From contig JBPYFB010000611.1 in the NCBI GenBank assembly GCA_051986465.1, positions 1 to 30,010 on the forward strand: 30,010 bases of DNA, read 5' to 3'. A model generated the notes under the pieces. That model saw only the letters and a list, made by a program, of their open reading frames with translations, was not told where the DNA came from and did not search any database. A program made the position numbers and the translations under genes. Positions within the stretch are counted from its first letter, which is position 1; every line of letters begins with the position of its first letter. Shown here piece after piece: positions 6,451 to 14,950 of this stretch. Source of the DNA: DATEJJ01 sp051986465. GTDB lineage: Bacteria > Actinomycetota > Actinomycetes > Mycobacteriales > Micromonosporaceae.

Positions 6451-7818
6451 GTGGTTGGCATTCCGTATCAGCTCACACATCCACTCGGGTCATCCCCAGT
6501 GGGTACGGTGTGGGCGGCGGTCGATGGGCAGGGCGGCGCCCTGTCGATAGCGGTACTGGACGTGGCTGCCGCGGCCGATCCGCACTGGCGCAACGCGTTC
6601 GCGACCGCTGCGGCCAGCTTCGGACAACTCCGCAGCGACCTGCACTCGGACCTGACCGACGCGGCCCCCTGGGTGGCGTGTCCACTCGACGGCGGACCGA
6701 CCACGGACCGAGTTTTCATGATGATGGGAGTGGAGTACTTCCCGAGCCACTCGGCGGCGAGCGGTCCCGCTCCGGGCCCCGACGCCGCGCCTATCACCTG
6801 GCCCGACGAACCCACAGATGCGTGGCCGGAGACACCGAGGTCACTGGACGACAAGACGTTCGCTCCCATTTCTCCGTCTTTCCTGGCGGGTCGGCCTGAA
6901 CCGGCGGTAACCGGACCCGCGGTAACCGGACCCATAGCAACCGGACCCATAGCAACCGGACCCATAGGAACCGGACCTATCGGAACCGGACCCGTAGCAA
7001 CCGGACCCGCGGACGCGCCGGTCATCGGCGCTCCCGGGCCTGTCTGGGACGCGCCCTCCCCGTTCGCCATGCCGAGTACGCCGGGCCCGTCGGTGCCCCA
7101 GCCACTGCCCCAGGTGCCGCCACGCCGCCGGCACACGGCTCTGTTGGTGGGCGTGGCCGCGCTTGTCGTGGTCATCCTCGCCGGCGGGGCCGGCATCTTC
7201 GTCTGGCAGGCCCAGGGCAACTCCCCGAAGCCGCAAGCCTCGGCGACCCGCGCGGCCTCGTCGCCGATCGCCGCGCCGGCACCGCAGGCGTCGCCGCGGC
7301 AGCCTGGGGTGGAACCGCCGAAATCGGGCGCCTGGCCGGGCAAGTGGCAACGATTCAAGGACACCGATGCGGTGCGGACCTACGCACACCTGGACGGCCT
7401 GGACTTTATGGTCAAGGTGCCGCTGACCTGGCAGTGCGTGCTCGGCGACCGGGCCGCCGGGTTCACCCGGTACAACTGCGGCGCGCCGGCGGGCTCGGGC
7501 CAGCAGGTCGGCGGGGAAATCATCGAGCGAACCTGCGCCGCGCCCTGCGACGACGAGCGCATGACGCAGATGCGCAAGTCCGAGGAGGCGTGGGGTCTGC
7601 AGTGGTCGCATGGCGGCCGCTACTCCGTCTACGCCGAATCCTTGGCGCTACCGATCGATGGCGGGACCCGGTACGCACTCGTCGCCGTCGGATACTTCCG
7701 GGCCGGTACGGACGGTGAGCTGGATCGGCAGATCGTGTTCCGGATGACGTCGCCGAACAAGGACCTCGCCAGTGTCCGCGATGTCCTCGACTTCCTCCGC
7801 GACGAGCTCCTCTTCTGA
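6451..7818 (+). CDS. One-pass membrane protein with kinase-N-lobe-like start and extracellular Cys domain
   Basis: A 455-residue protein. Residues 6-50 (YQLTHPLGSSPVGTVWAAVD, then SIAVLDV) look like the glycine loop and first strands of a eukaryotic-type Ser/Thr kinase, with the glycine loop altered and the VAIK lysine replaced. No HRD, DFG or APE motif follows, so it cannot be an active kinase. Residues 152-186 are seven pentapeptides of type xxTGP. One membrane helix lies at about 229-251 (HTALLVGVAALVVVILAGGAG). The outer part (about 285-455) has cysteines in LTWQC, RYNC and RTCAAPC and no family I recognise. GTG 6451 has GGGAGG seven bases upstream. The DUF1800 and DUF1501 genes follow on the same strand. 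It may be a degraded sensor kinase retaining its outer domain; this is inference. Confidence 0.7.
   Translation: MVGIPYQLTHPLGSSPVGTVWAAVDGQGGALSIAVLDVAAAADPHWRNAFATAAASFGQLRSDLHSDLTDAAPWVACPLDGGPTTDRVFMMMGVEYFPSHSAASGPAPGPDAAPITWPDEPTDAWPETPRSLDDKTFAPISPSFLAGRPEPAVTGPAVTGPIATGPIATGPIGTGPIGTGPVATGPADAPVIGAPGPVWDAPSPFAMPSTPGPSVPQPLPQVPPRRRHTALLVGVAALVVVILAGGAGIFVWQAQGNSPKPQASATRAASSPIAAPAPQASPRQPGVEPPKSGAWPGKWQRFKDTDAVRTYAHLDGLDFMVKVPLTWQCVLGDRAAGFTRYNCGAPAGSGQQVGGEIIERTCAAPCDDERMTQMRKSEEAWGLQWSHGGRYSVYAESLALPIDGGTRYALVAVGYFRAGTDGELDRQIVFRMTSPNKDLASVRDVLDFLRDELLF
6904..7008 (+). repeat. Seven 15-bp in-frame tandem repeats (TGP pentapeptides)
   Basis: Seven consecutive 15-bp units encode AVTGP, AVTGP, IATGP, IATGP, IGTGP, IGTGP and VATGP in the cytoplasmic linker before the membrane helix. 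Neighbouring units are nearly identical in pairs, as expected for stepwise duplication. Confidence 0.95.
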
Positions 7819-7848
7819 GACTTCCTCCGCGATGAGCTCCTCGCTGAC
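7789..7848 (+). repeat. 30-bp tandem duplication across a stop codon
   Basis: The last 30 bases of the membrane-protein gene, including its TGA (7789-7818), are repeated directly at 7819-7848. The first 24 positions differ at one base only (C at 7803, T at 7833). The second copy is noncoding and lies in the 96-nt gap before the DUF1800 start. Confidence 0.9.
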
Positions 7849-7914
7849 TCGTCGATTTCGTCTTGACACAGGGTTCGGATATCTTGAATGAATTCGGGGA
7901 GGGGTGGTGTCTCG

Positions 7915-9183
7915 GTGACCGACGACGTCGCGCTGCTGTTGCGTAGGGCCGGGTTCGGCCCAACGGACAGTGAGCTTGCGGCGGCGACGAAGGCGGGCTA
8001 CGCCAAGACCCTGGCCACCCTGACCAGCCCGCCAGGTCCCGACATCGGAGCGACGAACGCGCCCGCCCCGCAACTCGGACTGGACCCCTACGCGAGCCTG
8101 CCCAAGCCGACCGCGCCACAGCGGATTCAGGCGAACAACCTCCGCGCCGCCCAGAACCAGGCGATCACCCAGTGGTGGCTGGACCGGATGACCGTGGCGA
8201 ATCACCAGGCCACGGAGAAGCTGCTGTTCTTCTGGCACGGGCACTGGGCCACGGGCGTCGTGAAGGTGAAGAGCGCCCAGCTTCTGCTGCGGCAGCACCT
8301 CGCCCAACGCGAATCCGCGGACTTCGCGGACATGGCGCACCGGATGGTCGTCGACCCCGCTCTGGTCTATTGGCTGGACGGCACGGAGAACACCCGCGGG
8401 GCGCCCAACGAGAACCTGGCCCGTGAGCTGTTTGAACTGTTCACGCTCGGCATCGGCAACTACACCGAAACCGACATCAAGCAAGCGGCCCGGGCGCTGA
8501 CGGGTTGGCGGATCAGCCTCGGCTCCGAGAAGTCAATCTTCCAGCCCGCCCAACACGACAACAAGGTCAAGACGATCTTCGGCACTACGGCGAACTTCGA
8601 CGCCCCGGGCCTCGTCGACCTGATCCTGAAGCAGCCGGCCTGCCCCCGGTTCATCGCGAGCCGCTTGTGGTACCGGTTCGCCTCGTCGGCGCGGCCGCTG
8701 CCCGAACCGTTGGCGCACAAGATGGTTGCCGCCTTCCCGGCACCATTGGCGATGCTTGGAGTGCTGCTCGCGGACGACGCGTTCCGCGCGACCAAGGGCA
8801 CGATGGTCAAGCAGCCGATCGAGTGGTTGGTCGGAGCCATGCGGCAGCTGGGGTTGCGCCCGGCGGCGTTCCCGAAGAACACGATGAGCCAGATGATCGT
8901 CTGGACCAGGGGTCTCGGGCAGCAACTGTTCGCTCCGCCCAGCGTCGGGGGTTGGCCCTCCGGGGCCGCCTGGCTTACCTCAGCCGCGGCGCAGGTACGG
9001 ATCAACATGGCTGGGAGCCTGGCCAGGTTGGCTGATGTCAGCCGACTGACTCCGGAGTCGGTCGCAGGCATGCTCTGCATCGACGGCTGGACCGACCGCA
9101 CCTATTCAGTCCTCCGCGAGGTCCGCAATCCCGGACTGCTTTTGACGCTGGGATTGGTGAGCCCCGAGTATCTGGTGACGTGA
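7915..9183 (+). CDS. DUF1800 family protein
   Basis: About 422 residues with the hallmarks of DUF1800: LLRRAGFGPTDSELAAA at the start, LLFFWHGHWATG, the core NENLARELFELFTLGIGNYT, the segment ARALTGW, and VGGWPSGAAWLTSA near the end. The biochemical role of the family is unknown; it almost always sits next to a DUF1501 gene, as here. GTG 7915 is preferred because GGGGAGGGG (7897-7904) is ten bases upstream; ATG 7888 in the same frame would place that site inside the gene. No signal peptide is seen, so export, if any, may depend on the Tat signal of its partner; this is inference. TTGACA at 7863-7868 may be part of a promoter, but no well-spaced -10 is evident. Confidence 0.9.
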   Translation: MTDDVALLLRRAGFGPTDSELAAATKAGYAKTLATLTSPPGPDIGATNAPAPQLGLDPYASLPKPTAPQRIQANNLRAAQNQAITQWWLDRMTVANHQATEKLLFFWHGHWATGVVKVKSAQLLLRQHLAQRESADFADMAHRMVVDPALVYWLDGTENTRGAPNENLARELFELFTLGIGNYTETDIKQAARALTGWRISLGSEKSIFQPAQHDNKVKTIFGTTANFDAPGLVDLILKQPACPRFIASRLWYRFASSARPLPEPLAHKMVAAFPAPLAMLGVLLADDAFRATKGTMVKQPIEWLVGAMRQLGLRPAAFPKNTMSQMIVWTRGLGQQLFAPPSVGGWPSGAAWLTSAAAQVRINMAGSLARLADVSRLTPESVAGMLCIDGWTDRTYSVLREVRNPGLLLTLGLVSPEYLVT

Positions 9184-9184
9184 C

Positions 9185-10438
9185 ATGGATCTGCTGACTC
9201 GACGACGGTTTCTGCTCGCCTCCGGCGTGGCCGGCGGGGGCGCGCTCGCGGTGGGCGCCGGTACCGTCGGCTTCACCGATCTCCTGGCAACGGCGATCCA
9301 GCCGCGGCCGGAATGGATGGTCAAGAAGGTCAACCGGCTTGTCATCGTGACGCTGTACGGCGGCAACGACGGGCTGAACACGGTCGTCCCGTACGCCGAC
9401 CCCGCATACCACTCCGCCCGCCCCGAGCTGGCCTACAGCCCGGAGAAGGTACTCCACCTCGACGATTCGCTCGGCCTCAACCCGATGCTGACGGGCCTGA
9501 AGAGTCTGTGGGACCAGCGCCGGCTCGCGATCGTGCTCGGTGCCGGGTACCCCCAGCCCAGCCGAAGCCACTTCCGATCCATGGATATCTGGCAGAGCGC
9601 GTCGCCCGTCGGCCCCCTCACCACGGGCTGGATCGGCCGTTGGCTGGATGGCACGCAGGCCGCCCGGGAAGCGGCGGTGAGCTTCGAACCAGTGCTGCCG
9701 CCGCTGCTCGCCGGGCAGACCCGAGTCGGCACGTGCGTCAGTTTCAGCGGGCTCACGTTGCCGAAATGGATCGACGAGCATGCGGTCGCCGCACTGGGCC
9801 ACAGCCAGGCAGAGGAGCCGGCGATGCAGGCTCGGGCCGCCGCGGCCTATGCCGACCTCGTCACGATGAATCACGTGCTGCGGGACGGCGATACGGCGCA
9901 GGCCTCGCCGGGCGGCCCGGACGCGCCGCAGGCCACCGCCACGGGCGGGCAGAACGCGCTCGCCAGCCAGCTTGACCTGGTTGCCCGCTGTGTTGAGGCG
10001 GGGGTACCGACGCGGGTCTACTCAGTGAGCCTCGGCGGATTCGACCTGCACGCCGAGGAGCGTCTCGAGCATGAGGGCCTGCTGCAACAGTTGGATGCGG
10101 CGCTGTCGGGCTTCGCGGCGAGGATGGCGCGTACCGAGGCCGGGCGCGAGGTCGCGATCGTGGTCTACAGCGAGTTCGGCCGGCGGGTACGGGCCAATGC
10201 GTCTGAGGGTACGGATCACGGCACGGCGGGACCCATGTTCGTATTGGGCGCCCGCGTCAACGGTGGCTTCTACGGCCACCAGCCCAGCCTGACCGACCTC
10301 GACGACGGCGATCTCAAGGCGAACCTCGACTTCCGCGACGTCTTCGGCACGCTCCTCAAGTCGGTGCTGCACTCGGAGCCGGCTCGGTACCTCGAGCGGT
10401 ACCAGCCTCACGAGCTGCCCCTGTTCCCTCCCGAGTGA
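9185..10438 (+). CDS. DUF1501 family protein with Tat signal
   Basis: A 417-residue protein starting one base after the DUF1800 stop, so translation is probably coupled. The N-terminus TRRRFLLASGVAGGGALAVG is a Tat signal peptide, predicting export of a folded protein. The mature part shows DUF1501 features: LVIVTLYGGNDGLNTVVPY, YPQPSRSHFRSMDIWQSA, GGFDLHAEE, and VYSEFGRRVRANASEGTDHG, where Asp and His residues occupy places like the metal site of the alkaline-phosphatase/sulfatase fold to which DUF1501 has been related. The substrate is unknown. The constant pairing with DUF1800 suggests the two act together at the cell surface. Confidence 0.92.
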   Translation: MDLLTRRRFLLASGVAGGGALAVGAGTVGFTDLLATAIQPRPEWMVKKVNRLVIVTLYGGNDGLNTVVPYADPAYHSARPELAYSPEKVLHLDDSLGLNPMLTGLKSLWDQRRLAIVLGAGYPQPSRSHFRSMDIWQSASPVGPLTTGWIGRWLDGTQAAREAAVSFEPVLPPLLAGQTRVGTCVSFSGLTLPKWIDEHAVAALGHSQAEEPAMQARAAAAYADLVTMNHVLRDGDTAQASPGGPDAPQATATGGQNALASQLDLVARCVEAGVPTRVYSVSLGGFDLHAEERLEHEGLLQQLDAALSGFAARMARTEAGREVAIVVYSEFGRRVRANASEGTDHGTAGPMFVLGARVNGGFYGHQPSLTDLDDGDLKANLDFRDVFGTLLKSVLHSEPARYLERYQPHELPLFPPE

Positions 10439-10457
10439 CTGTGTCCGCGTTACTCGC

Positions 10458-10506
10458 GGCGGGCTTTCGGCGATCGTCCCGAACCTCTACGGTGTGAGGG
10501 CCCGCC
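10458..10506 (+). other. Inverted repeat in the DUF1501-DUF2142 gap
   Basis: GGCGGGC (10458-10464) has its exact complement GCCCGCC at 10500-10506, separated by 35 bases. Between the arms TACGGT (10488-10493) fits TANNNT and could be a -10 box for the DUF2142 gene. Neither role is proven, and a terminator is unlikely with so long a loop. Confidence 0.2.
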
Positions 10507-10522
10507 ATCAAGGAGAACCTGT

Positions 10523-12079
10523 ATGACCAGCGCGACCGAGCTTGCCGTCGACTCATCCGCGGCCGACCGCCCGGCGCAGCCGACTGAGCCAGGGGAGCCG
10601 ACGCAGGCACAGTCGGGTCCGGTCCGGGCCGCGGTGTGGGTCGTGCTCACCGTGGCGATCGCCATGATTGCAGGCGCCTGGGCGCTCGCGACTCCGTACG
10701 GCGCAACCCCTGACGAACGCTCGCATGTGTACCATGCGGCCGGCTCGGCGGGCGGAGACTTCTTCCCCAACCCGAGCGCGGCAAAGTACGGCACCGGTGC
10801 GGTCTACGGGATACCGCAGGGGCTCGTCCGGCAGTGCACGGTAGGCGGTATCGCGGATTTCTGCCCCGGCAGGTCGGATGCCCACACGATCGTGCCGGCC
10901 CCCAGCTACACCGGTCGCTACAACTCCGTCTACTACGCGGTCGTCGGCTGGCCGCTTCGACTGTGGCCGGACGCGACCGGACTACTGATCGCGCGCCTGC
11001 TGTCGGTACTGCTGGTGGCGGTCACGCTCGCGGCAGCCGTTTACTGCGCGGCCCGCTGGAGCCGGCGTCGGGTGGTCATCCCCGCGCTGATCGCCGCCGG
11101 TACGCCCATGCTCTTCCACATCGCCGGAGCGGTGAACCCCAACGGTCTCGAGATCGCCGCCGGGACGCTGTTGTTTTGTGCGTTGATTCCGCTCGGCGAT
11201 TCCGCGCAACCGGTGCAGCCCGCATGCGTACGGCTAGCCGCGCTCGCGGGCTGCCTGCTCATGACGCTGCGGGCGCTGGGCCCACTGTGGTTCGTCATCG
11301 GCACCCTCGTCGTGCTGCTGGGCGCGTCGCGGGCGCGGCTGCGGGCGCTCATCGGGTTCCCGACGGTCCGTCGCTGGGGCATCGCCGTCGCGATCGTCGG
11401 ACTCGCGGGTGTGGCATGGACGCTCGTCTTCCACGCCGCCGCCGGTGCGGTGGTCGCGACGCAGCACGTTTCGGCTTCTGCCGCGGTGAAACAGATGTTG
11501 TTGTCGAACTGGAGCGCCCTGCTCGTCCAGATGGTCGGCGACCTCGGGTACCTCTCGACGTCGCTGCCCGGCATCGTCATCTTCACCTGGGCCGCGGTCA
11601 TCGGCTTCCTGGTACTGGGAGCCGCCGTGCTCGGTACCCGCTCGGCGCGGATCCGGCTCCTCGCGTTGGTGCTCGCCTGCCTGGCAATCCCGACGGCTTC
11701 GGTGGTCGCGTCGGTCAACACCCTCGACTTCTTCTGGCAGGGGCGCTACAGCCTTCCGCTCGCGGTCGGCCTGCCCATCGTGGCCGCGTATGAACTGTCC
11801 ATCGTGGACATTCTGAACGAGCGGACGATACGCCGGCTCACCTGGCTCCTGGCCGTCGTGTTGCTGCCCACCCAACTGGTGGCGCTGTGGCTCATGATGA
11901 TTCGCTGGCAGAACAACATGGTTCCGCTGGGCATCCACTTCCCGGTGAACCCTTTGCAGAGTACGGGCTGGCGGCCACCGCACGGGCCATTGCCGCCGAT
12001 CGTGGTGATGGTGGTGGGACTCATCATGCTCGGCTGGGTCTACCTCCGGCTCGTCCGGCGCGTCAAGCCGCGACCCTGA
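10523..12079 (+). CDS. DUF2142 multi-pass membrane protein
   Basis: A 518-residue protein with roughly eleven or twelve predicted membrane helices after a hydrophilic 35-residue N-terminus. TPDERSHVYHA directly after the first helix corresponds to the PDE-x-x-H motif of DUF2142, AGAVNPNGLEIAAGTL to its NP-[DN]-G-LE motif, and WQGRYSLPLAVGLP to its late GRY-LP motif. The family resembles lipid-linked-sugar-dependent (GT-C) glycosyltransferases, and its acidic residues near the outer loop are the likely catalytic ones; activity is inferred. AAGGAG lies seven bases before ATG 10523. The gene converges on the large membrane protein at 12102, 22 bases away. It may modify the glycan made by the adjacent polysaccharide locus. 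Confidence 0.85.
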   Translation: MTSATELAVDSSAADRPAQPTEPGEPTQAQSGPVRAAVWVVLTVAIAMIAGAWALATPYGATPDERSHVYHAAGSAGGDFFPNPSAAKYGTGAVYGIPQGLVRQCTVGGIADFCPGRSDAHTIVPAPSYTGRYNSVYYAVVGWPLRLWPDATGLLIARLLSVLLVAVTLAAAVYCAARWSRRRVVIPALIAAGTPMLFHIAGAVNPNGLEIAAGTLLFCALIPLGDSAQPVQPACVRLAALAGCLLMTLRALGPLWFVIGTLVVLLGASRARLRALIGFPTVRRWGIAVAIVGLAGVAWTLVFHAAAGAVVATQHVSASAAVKQMLLSNWSALLVQMVGDLGYLSTSLPGIVIFTWAAVIGFLVLGAAVLGTRSARIRLLALVLACLAIPTASVVASVNTLDFFWQGRYSLPLAVGLPIVAAYELSIVDILNERTIRRLTWLLAVVLLPTQLVALWLMMIRWQNNMVPLGIHFPVNPLQSTGWRPPHGPLPPIVVMVVGLIMLGWVYLRLVRRVKPRP

Positions 12080-12101
12080 TCGCGTCAGTGCGAGGCATGC
12101 G

Positions 12102-14114
12102 TCAGCCGAGCGTCACCACCTGGAACTCAAGCGTGCCGGCCTTGTCGAAGCTCAACTGCTTGTAGGAGAAGCCGTCGAAGGGCTTTGCCCAGCCCAGGGT
12201 CCGGGGGAAGGAGACGAGCAGCGGCCCGTCGGCAAGGCCTTCCGGCAGCCGGTACCGGGTACCGTCGGCGGTCACCTTCAGCGGCGACCAGTCCTTCAGC
12301 AGTGCGTGGCCCAGCCGGGTGACCAGCCCGTCCGGGCGGGGCGTGAACCGGACGACCAGCAACTGGTTCGCGCCGACCGCGGGTGGCGATACCGACTCGC
12401 CGGCCGCCACCTCCCGCTCGGTCACGGTTTGCGGCGCCGTGCACTGGTTGCGGTCGTGGCGCAGCAGCGTCCAGCCGCTCGTGTTGAGTACGACCTTGTA
12501 ACCGCACACGAGCGCGAGCAGGTACCGCGGCGTGTCCCAGCGGGGATTGCGCCCGTCGATGTCGTCGGTTCTCGTCTCCCGCAGTACCTGTTGGTTGTCG
12601 GGTGCCGAGCGGATCGTACGGGCGTTCAGATCGTCGAGGTACGGCGTATAGGCGGCGTAGGCCTGGAAAACCGGTACCGGGCGCCAGTCCATCTCGAACA
12701 CCCAGGGCAGCGTCGTCTCCCACATGTCGACGCTCACCGGGTGCCCGGCCGTAGCACTGAGGACTGTGGATGGTAGCCGGTACCTGGCGCGCGCCTGCCG
12801 CCGCGCGCCGTACAGCAGATCGTCCCGGTACCCGGTGTCGAACGTCGCCTGTACCGATTCCCGCCACTGCTCGCGCGCCCCGAACGGATCCAGCTGCCCG
12901 ACCTGACCCGGTACCAACGCGAAGGCGAGCGCGGTGGCGACGAGCGCGGCCACCGGGCGCTTGGCGTACCCGGCGAGCGCGAGAAGCAGAAATCCGATGA
13001 TGACGAAGTAGGTCTGTTCGTGTCCACCGTCGTGCCGGCTGAAGCCCTGCTTGAAGGCGAGGTCCAGCATGGCCACGACAAGCACCACCAGGCCGAGCGC
13101 CGGTACGTTCCACCGTATCCACAGCAACCGCACGGCAAGGACGACAGCCACCAGCGTCAGGACTCCGGCCACCAGGTAGCTGAACAGGTAGTCGTGGCGC
13201 TCGAACCCCATCGCTTCCGCGTACCCGGTGGTCAGCTCCTTCGAGCCGCGCAACCACGGCACGAGGTCGGCAAGGGACTGGCCGGCAACCAGCCAGGCGG
13301 ACAGGAAGGTGACCGCGAAGGCCACCGCGGCGGCCGCGCAGTTCCAGACCAGCGCCCGCAGCGAGCGCACCGATACCGCGACGATCGCGGTCAGCACGAG
13401 AAGCGTGACGCCTTCGGAGAACTTGACCTCGGCCACGAACGCCGAGGCGACGGCGAGCAACACCGTCGGCGCCGTGCCCCGCCAACCCGAGGTGGCCGCC
13501 CGAGTTCGGCGTTCCAGTGCCAGTATCGCCAGCGCCAGGCCGGCACCGAGGATGCGCAGTCCAGGCTCGTTGGTCGGGGTGACGAGCGTGAGGAGGCAGG
13601 CGAGTGGCGCCGCCACAGCCGGCCGGACCGTACGCCGCAGGCACAGGTACGCCGCGCAGAAGGCGAGGACCACACTGGCGATCGTGTAGCAGGCGCCGAG
13701 GCCGAACTGCACGCCGCTGATCACCAGCGGGTGGTCGAGGTATCCCCATGGGCCGAAGGTGAAGAGGATGTCGTGTCCGAACCGGAGGTGGCGGGCGGCG
13801 GCCACGTCGACGCCGGTGCTCCAGCTGTGGTCCAAGCCGGTAATGGGGATGGCGGCCCTGGGCGCGCCGGCGATGGCCACCGCCGGGACGAGCCACAGCA
13901 CGGCGTGCAGCGGCGGCCGTGGAATTCGGAGCCAAGGTATCCGGAGCCGACCGAACCGGTCGGCGCGCTCAGCGAGGGCGTCAGCTACTCGCCCTGTGAA
14001 TCCGCGCCGTTTCGGCGGGTGTACCGCGGGAGCCTGAACCGACTCGCCCGGCGCCTGCTCAGTCGTAGGTGGTGCCTCGGATTGCCGTGCGGTCGTCGCG
14101 TCGATGTCGGTCAT
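12102..14114 (-). CDS. Large GT-C-like polytopic membrane protein
   Basis: A 670-residue protein: a Pro-rich cytoplasmic N-terminus (about 1-65), roughly ten membrane helices (about 68-420), and a C-terminal soluble region of about 250 residues. Just after the first helix are GLDHSWSTGVDVAAAR and FGHDILFTFGPWGYLDHPL, a pattern known from uncharacterised actinobacterial membrane proteins related in layout to GT-C glycosyltransferases, where an acidic residue in the first outer loop is catalytic. Hence transfer of a sugar from a lipid-phosphate donor on the outer face is a reasonable but unproven role. It is the last gene of the polysaccharide operon; its ATG touches the stop codon of the GT2 gene before it. 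No clear ribosome site is seen, so expression probably depends on coupling. Confidence 0.7.
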   Translation of the reverse strand: MTDIDATTARQSEAPPTTEQAPGESVQAPAVHPPKRRGFTGRVADALAERADRFGRLRIPWLRIPRPPLHAVLWLVPAVAIAGAPRAAIPITGLDHSWSTGVDVAAARHLRFGHDILFTFGPWGYLDHPLVISGVQFGLGACYTIASVVLAFCAAYLCLRRTVRPAVAAPLACLLTLVTPTNEPGLRILGAGLALAILALERRTRAATSGWRGTAPTVLLAVASAFVAEVKFSEGVTLLVLTAIVAVSVRSLRALVWNCAAAAVAFAVTFLSAWLVAGQSLADLVPWLRGSKELTTGYAEAMGFERHDYLFSYLVAGVLTLVAVVLAVRLLWIRWNVPALGLVVLVVAMLDLAFKQGFSRHDGGHEQTYFVIIGFLLLALAGYAKRPVAALVATALAFALVPGQVGQLDPFGAREQWRESVQATFDTGYRDDLLYGARRQARARYRLPSTVLSATAGHPVSVDMWETTLPWVFEMDWRPVPVFQAYAAYTPYLDDLNARTIRSAPDNQQVLRETRTDDIDGRNPRWDTPRYLLALVCGYKVVLNTSGWTLLRHDRNQCTAPQTVTEREVAAGESVSPPAVGANQLLVVRFTPRPDGLVTRLGHALLKDWSPLKVTADGTRYRLPEGLADGPLLVSFPRTLGWAKPFDGFSYKQLSFDKAGTLEFQVVTLG

Positions 14115-14948
14115 CTATGCCGCGACTCTGGCGTCGTCACCGGCAACCGGCAACCCGGAGCGGGCGGCGGCCAGCGGATGCCGGCGTGCCGCGCGGGGCA
14201 GGCCGAAGAGGAACTCCGGGTACATGCTGTAGAAGGTGCGGGCGGCCCTGACCTCGTAGGTGTGCGCCTTGTTCCACCGGAGTGTGTTGGTGGCCCGGCT
14301 CCAGTGATGTGTCCAGCGGACGTCGCCGAGGACCGCCACCGGTTGCCCGTCCTGCCATGCCCGCAGGCCCAGGTCCGCGTCTTCGTAGTAGATGAAGAAG
14401 CGTTCGTTCCAGCCGCCCATTCTTGCGAAGTCGGCCCGCCGGGCCGCTACCGCCGCGCCGATGGTCCAGGCCACCCAGACCGTTTCCCCGCAAGCCGCCA
14501 GTATCCGGTACGACGCGTGCAGCCGCGAAAACGGCCACAGGTTGCGGTTGCCGAGCTTCGCGGTCGCGTACGGAAAGCCCCGGCCGTTGGGTTGCGGGTC
14601 ACCGTTGGTGGACAGCAGTTGCGGCGCGACGAGCCCACCGTGGCGGTCCAGATGCGTACGCAGGCGGGGCAGACCGTCGGCCGATACGACGAGGTCGGGG
14701 TTGGCGAACAGGAGGTACGGGTTGACGGATTCCCGTACGGCTACGTTGTTCGCGGCCGAGAACCCGACGTTCTCCGGCAGCCGTATCACGTGCGCGCCCA
14801 ACTCCTCGGCGACATCGGCCGAGCCATCGGTCGAGCAGTTGTCCACGACGATCCAGTCGTACGTCGTGCTCCCGCCACTCCAGCACCTGCGGAGCGTCTG
14901 CGCCGAGTTGTAGGTAACCGTGATGACGGCCCAGTCCGGTACACCCAT
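14115..14948 (-). CDS. Family 2 glycosyltransferase, rhamnosyltransferase-like
   Basis: A 277-residue soluble GT-A fold enzyme. WAVITVTYNSAQTL begins the nucleotide-binding half, IVVDNCSTDGS is the typical GT2 donor-site strand, LLFANPDLVV carries the metal-binding acidic site, and FIYYEDADLGLRAW provides the catalytic ED pair. The spacing matches GT2 enzymes often annotated as rhamnosyl- or N-acetylglucosaminyltransferases; the sugar cannot be told. It would add one sugar to a lipid-linked precursor on the cytoplasmic face. AGGAG sits at good distance before ATG 14948, which is two bases after the stop of the preceding GT2 gene. The next gene begins directly at its stop. Confidence 0.9.
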   Translation of the reverse strand: MGVPDWAVITVTYNSAQTLRRCWSGGSTTYDWIVVDNCSTDGSADVAEELGAHVIRLPENVGFSAANNVAVRESVNPYLLFANPDLVVSADGLPRLRTHLDRHGGLVAPQLLSTNGDPQPNGRGFPYATAKLGNRNLWPFSRLHASYRILAACGETVWVAWTIGAAVAARRADFARMGGWNERFFIYYEDADLGLRAWQDGQPVAVLGDVRWTHHWSRATNTLRWNKAHTYEVRAARTFYSMYPEFLFGLPRAARRHPLAAARSGLPVAGDDARVAA

Positions 14949-14950
14949 CG

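Noticed and set aside
5352..6461. Long minus-strand open frame continuing upstream of the thioesterase start
   Set aside because: It lies opposite the ArsR and SRPBCC genes, which have clear domains; the extension is Arg/Ser/Ala-rich with no domain similarity, as expected of a GC-rich shadow frame.
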